Origin: Deltaproteobacteria bacterium
GTDB lineage: Bacteria > Myxococcota_A > Bradymonadia > UBA7976 > VGTA01
Assembly (NCBI GenBank): GCA_016874875.1
Contig: VGTA01000120.1
Coordinates: 1 to 8,189 of the forward strand
Direction of reading: 5' to 3'
DNA length: 8,189 nt
Shown: piece after piece, positions 6,202 through 8,189 of the stretch
Numbering within the stretch: the stretch's first letter is position 1
Layout of the letters: every line of letters begins with the position of its first letter
Notes under the pieces: generated by a model
Databases searched by the model: none
What the model saw: only the letters and a program-made list of their open reading frames with translations
Told to the model about the DNA's origin: nothing
Translations under genes and position numbers: made by a program

Positions 6202-6220
6202 GCGCGCCCTCACGGCGCGC
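6202..6220 (-). promoter_or_regulatory. GC hairpin in the gspE-gspF gap, gspE-proximal
   Basis: Perfect inverted repeat with 7-bp arms gcgcgcc and ggcgcgc around a 5-base loop (+ strand ctcac), one base from the neighbouring hairpin and 13 bases after the gspE stop codon. All-GC stems make it very stable. Because the arms are built of alternating GC, the two hairpins could also pair with each other's arms in alternative folds. No U-tract follows. Confidence 0.5.
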
Positions 6221-6233
6221 TTCAGGCGGCGCG

Positions 6234-7982
6234 CTAATCAAACGACAGGAGGTCATCTTGGGTGACGCGGAGAATCTCAGAGATCGAGGTCTCCCCGGCG
6301 AAAATCTTGCGGGTGCCATCGTCGCGGAGCGTCATCATGCCCTTGAGGATGGCCCGCTTCTTGATGGTGTTGCTGTCGACGTTGGCCATAATGAGACCGC
6401 GAATCTCATCATCCACATGGAGGAGCTCATAGATCCCTGTGCGCCCGCGGTAGCCGTTGCCCATGCACTCCGCGCAGCCGCGCGCCTGGTACACGTAGCC
6501 CTGGCTCTCGGCCAAGAAGCGCTCGCGCGTGTAGCTGAGCTGCTGCAGCTCGAGGTCCGTGGGCACCACGGGCTCCTTGCAGGCGGGGCAGAGCGTGCGG
6601 ACGAGACGCTGCGCCATCATCCCGATCACCGACGACGAGATGAGGAAGGGCTCAATGCCCATGTCCACGAGGCGCGTCACCGCGCCCGCCGAGTCGTTGG
6701 TGTGGAGGGTGCTGAACACCAGGTGCCCGGTGAGGGACGCCTGGATGGCGATCTCGGCGGTCTCGCGGTCGCGAATCTCACCGATCATCACCACGTCGGG
6801 GTCCTGGCGCAGGATGGAGCGGAGACCGGCGGCGAAGGTGAGCCCCACGCGGTCATTCACCTGCGTCTGGCCGATGCCGGGGAGCTGGTACTCAACGGGG
6901 TCCTCCACGGTGATGATGTTGCGGGTGGGGCTGTTGATCTTGGCGAGGCTGGCGTAGAGCGTGGTGGTCTTGCCGGAGCCCGTGGGGCCCGTCACCAAGA
7001 TGATCCCATAGGAGCGCGTGATGAGCTCGTTCATGCCCACGAGCGCCTGCGCGCCCATGCCGATGTGGCCGAGGTCCTTGAGCACCGACGTCTTGTCGAG
7101 GATGCGCATCACCAGGCGCTCGCCGTGGGCGGTGGGGAGCGTGGAGAGGCGGATGTCGATCTCCTTGCCCGCCACCTTGAGCTTGATGCGCCCGTCCTGC
7201 GGGATGCGCTTCTCGGCGATGTCGAGGCCCGCCATGATCTTGATGCGGCTGCTCACGGAGGCGTGGAAGCGCCTGGGGGGCTGAATCACCTCGTTGAGCA
7301 CCCCGTCCACGCGGAAGCGCACGGAGATGTGGCGCTCAAACGGCTCGATGTGGATGTCGCTGGCGCGCTCCTTGATGGCCTGCGAGAGGATGGCGTTGAC
7401 GAGGCGGATGATGGGCGCCTCGTCGTCGGTGTCGATGATGTCGATGTCGATGTCGTTGATGCCCGCGTCGGCGCTCACCACCTGCTCTTGGTCGATCTCG
7501 TCGATCACCTGCGCGGCGGCGGCGCGGCGGTCAAAGACCTTGTTGACGGCGTCGATGAGCACCTGCTCGGGGACATACACGGGCTCTAGGGGCAGGCGAA
7601 AGAGGCGCGCGAACGCGCTCATGGGGCCCATGTTGAGCGGGTCGGCGACGCCCACGAGCAGGCGCCCGCCCTCCTCCCACAGCGGCAGGATGCGGTTCTC
7701 TTTGGCGTACGACACCTTGAGCGCCTGCGTGTACTCGAGCTGAATCCGATCGACGTCGAGCTGCGGCGCCACGCGCACGCCCACCACCTCCGCCACCGCC
7801 TCCGCCCACTGCGCGTCCGAGACGAGGCGCTGGCGCGCGAGGCGCTCGCGCACGGAGCCCTGCGCGGCGCCCTCCTCGAGGGCGGGCCCGTCGGCGGGGG
7901 GCGCGAGGAGCCCCTCCGCCACCTCCTTGGAGATGAGTCCCTTGGTGTAGAGCCGCGCGGCGACCTGGCGCTCAAACCTCAT
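6234..7982 (-). CDS. gspE: Type II secretion ATPase GspE
   Basis: GspE is the hexameric cytoplasmic ATPase that powers pseudopilus assembly. Numbered from the GTG at 7991, the N-terminal domain (to about 160) is followed by an acidic linker INDIDIDIIDTDDEAP (178-193). Then comes the catalytic core: SDIHIEPFERHISVRFRVDG (211-230), Walker A GPTGSGKT (335-342), Asp box TVEDPVEY (361-368), Walker B VMIGEIRD (401-408) and His box STLHTND (427-433). The GspE four-cysteine zinc element is CPAC (468-471) and CAEC (506-509). All catalytic residues appear intact. Start choice: the ATG at 7982 has GGGGGAG eight bases upstream and gives 582 residues. The GTG at 7991 overlaps the upstream stop (GTGA) and would give 585, but that ribosome site abuts and overlaps it. 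PilB is the alternative family, excluded by context. Confidence 0.97.
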   Translation of the reverse strand: MRFERQVAARLYTKGLISKEVAEGLLAPPADGPALEEGAAQGSVRERLARQRLVSDAQWAEAVAEVVGVRVAPQLDVDRIQLEYTQALKVSYAKENRILPLWEEGGRLLVGVADPLNMGPMSAFARLFRLPLEPVYVPEQVLIDAVNKVFDRRAAAAQVIDEIDQEQVVSADAGINDIDIDIIDTDDEAPIIRLVNAILSQAIKERASDIHIEPFERHISVRFRVDGVLNEVIQPPRRFHASVSSRIKIMAGLDIAEKRIPQDGRIKLKVAGKEIDIRLSTLPTAHGERLVMRILDKTSVLKDLGHIGMGAQALVGMNELITRSYGIILVTGPTGSGKTTTLYASLAKINSPTRNIITVEDPVEYQLPGIGQTQVNDRVGLTFAAGLRSILRQDPDVVMIGEIRDRETAEIAIQASLTGHLVFSTLHTNDSAGAVTRLVDMGIEPFLISSSVIGMMAQRLVRTLCPACKEPVVPTDLELQQLSYTRERFLAESQGYVYQARGCAECMGNGYRGRTGIYELLHVDDEIRGLIMANVDSNTIKKRAILKGMMTLRDDGTRKIFAGETSISEILRVTQDDLLSFD

Positions 7983-7987
7983 GGCGC

Positions 7988-8189
7988 TCACTCCCCCGCC
8001 GGCGCGTCCCCGGAGGGGGCGGCGGCGTCAGGGGCGGGGGCGGGGGACGCCTCAAAGTCGGGCTCCGCGAGCGCGGGGGCGGGCGCGGGCGCGGGCGCGG
8101 GCTCGGGCTCAGGGGCTGGCGCGGGTGCGGGCTCGGGCTCAGGGGCTGGCGCGGGCGCGGGCTCGGGCTCAGGGGCTGGCGCGGGGGCG
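7988..8189 (-). CDS. C-terminal tail of the gene upstream of gspE, probably the secretin GspD (cut by the right edge)
   Basis: An open frame enters from the right edge and ends with TGA at 7990-7988, five bases before the preferred gspE start. The visible 66 residues contain no recognisable domain: they are repeats of APAPEPEPAP, then an Ala/Pro stretch, LAEPDFEASP, and an Ala/Pro/Gly-rich end finishing AGE. The tail is low-complexity, acidic and likely disordered. In gsp operons the gene directly before gspE is usually gspD, the outer-membrane secretin, so this is probably its C-terminus, the region where pilotins bind in some secretins. GspC is an alternative. The identity is inferred from gene order only, so no symbol is given. 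The reading frame is supported by the GC-ending codons, the in-frame 30-bp repeat and tight linkage to gspE. Confidence 0.6.
   Translation of the reverse strand, partial: APAPAPEPEPAPAPAPEPEPAPAPAPEPEPAPAPAPAPALAEPDFEASPAPAPDAAAPSGDAPAGE
7991..7997 (-). promoter_or_regulatory. Ribosome binding site deciding the gspE start
   Basis: GGGGGAG on the minus strand, eight bases before the ATG at 7982. Its last base is the first base of the competing GTG at 7991, which leaves that GTG with no spacer. It overlaps the end of the upstream coding region, so gspE translation is probably coupled to it. Confidence 0.6.
8101..8189. repeat. 30-bp tandem repeat in the upstream gene tail (about three copies, open at the right edge)
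   Basis: Each + strand unit begins gctcgggctcaggggctggc and ends with a variable 10-base gcggg-type segment. Copies lie at 8101-8130, 8131-8160 and 8161-8189, the last running to the window edge. The copies differ only at one or two bases of the final segment. The unit is in frame and encodes the ten-residue unit APAPEPEPAP, so the array may continue further into the gene. Confidence 0.95.

Noticed and set aside
6184..6220. Hairpins considered as an intrinsic terminator after gspE
   Set aside because: There is no U-tract after either stem, and gspF with its own strong ribosome site follows at once in the same operon.
6147..7589. Plus-strand open frame of 480 codons opposite gspE
   Set aside because: It mirrors an intact ATPase with every catalytic motif; the product is low-complexity, rich in His, Val and Asp. 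This is an antisense shadow.
8101..8189. 30-bp direct repeats considered as a CRISPR array
   Set aside because: The copies abut without spacers, are in frame and encode a Pro-rich peptide.
706..8189. Whole cluster considered as a type IV pilus system
   Set aside because: The F-type platform protein and ATPase are shared families, but a major pseudopilin with a calcium loop, a GspK with its DWIDADD and VNVNTA motifs, and the H-I-J-K-L order define a type II secretion operon.

Overview
The window carries one continuous stretch of a type II secretion system (T2SS, general secretory pathway) operon, read entirely on the minus strand. Reading from the right edge leftwards, the order is the C-terminal tail of a probable gspD, then gspE, gspF, gspG, gspH, gspI, gspJ and gspK, and the 5' two-thirds or so of gspL, cut by the left edge. 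This is the classical gsp gene order. gspC, most of gspD, the rest of gspL and any gspM/gspN lie outside, so the operon promoter and terminator are not in view.

The DNA is very GC-rich with strongly GC-ending codons. Several features suggest a deltaproteobacterial-type organism (Myxococcota, Bradymonadota or relatives): gspL encodes a PilM-like actin fold, the major pseudopilin has a G|MTLLE processing site instead of the common G|FTLLE, and the minor pseudopilins are large. This placement rests on family knowledge and was not tested by a search.

Layout. 8189-7988: Pro/Ala/Glu-rich tail of the upstream gene with a 30-bp tandem repeat. 7982-6234: gspE, the cytoplasmic ATPase. 6233-6167: a 67-bp gap with two perfect GC hairpins ahead of a strong gspF ribosome site. 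6166-4943: gspF, the polytopic platform protein. 4942-4823: a 120-bp gap with an 11-bp purine-rich tandem repeat. 4822-4409: gspG, the major pseudopilin. 4394-3669, 3672-2875, 2864-2160 and 2163-706: gspH, gspI, gspJ and gspK, the minor pseudopilins, joined by 4-base overlaps or 10-14 base gaps. 706-1: gspL, inner-membrane platform partner of GspE. No stretch over 300 bases lacks a gene.

How the parts work together. GspE hydrolyses ATP at the cytoplasmic face, docked to GspL and GspF. The I-J-K complex forms the tip that starts the pseudopilus, GspH joins it, and GspG builds the shaft that pushes folded exoproteins through the GspD secretin. A prepilin peptidase (GspO/PilD) is needed but is not encoded here.

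This is a recognisable, intact system rather than a new one. The unusual points are a repeat-driven insertion in GspI, an alanine at the -1 processing position of GspI, long poly-C/proline prepilin leaders with G-quadruplex potential, structured or repetitive gaps on both sides of gspF, and a sharp context rule for phenylalanine codons.
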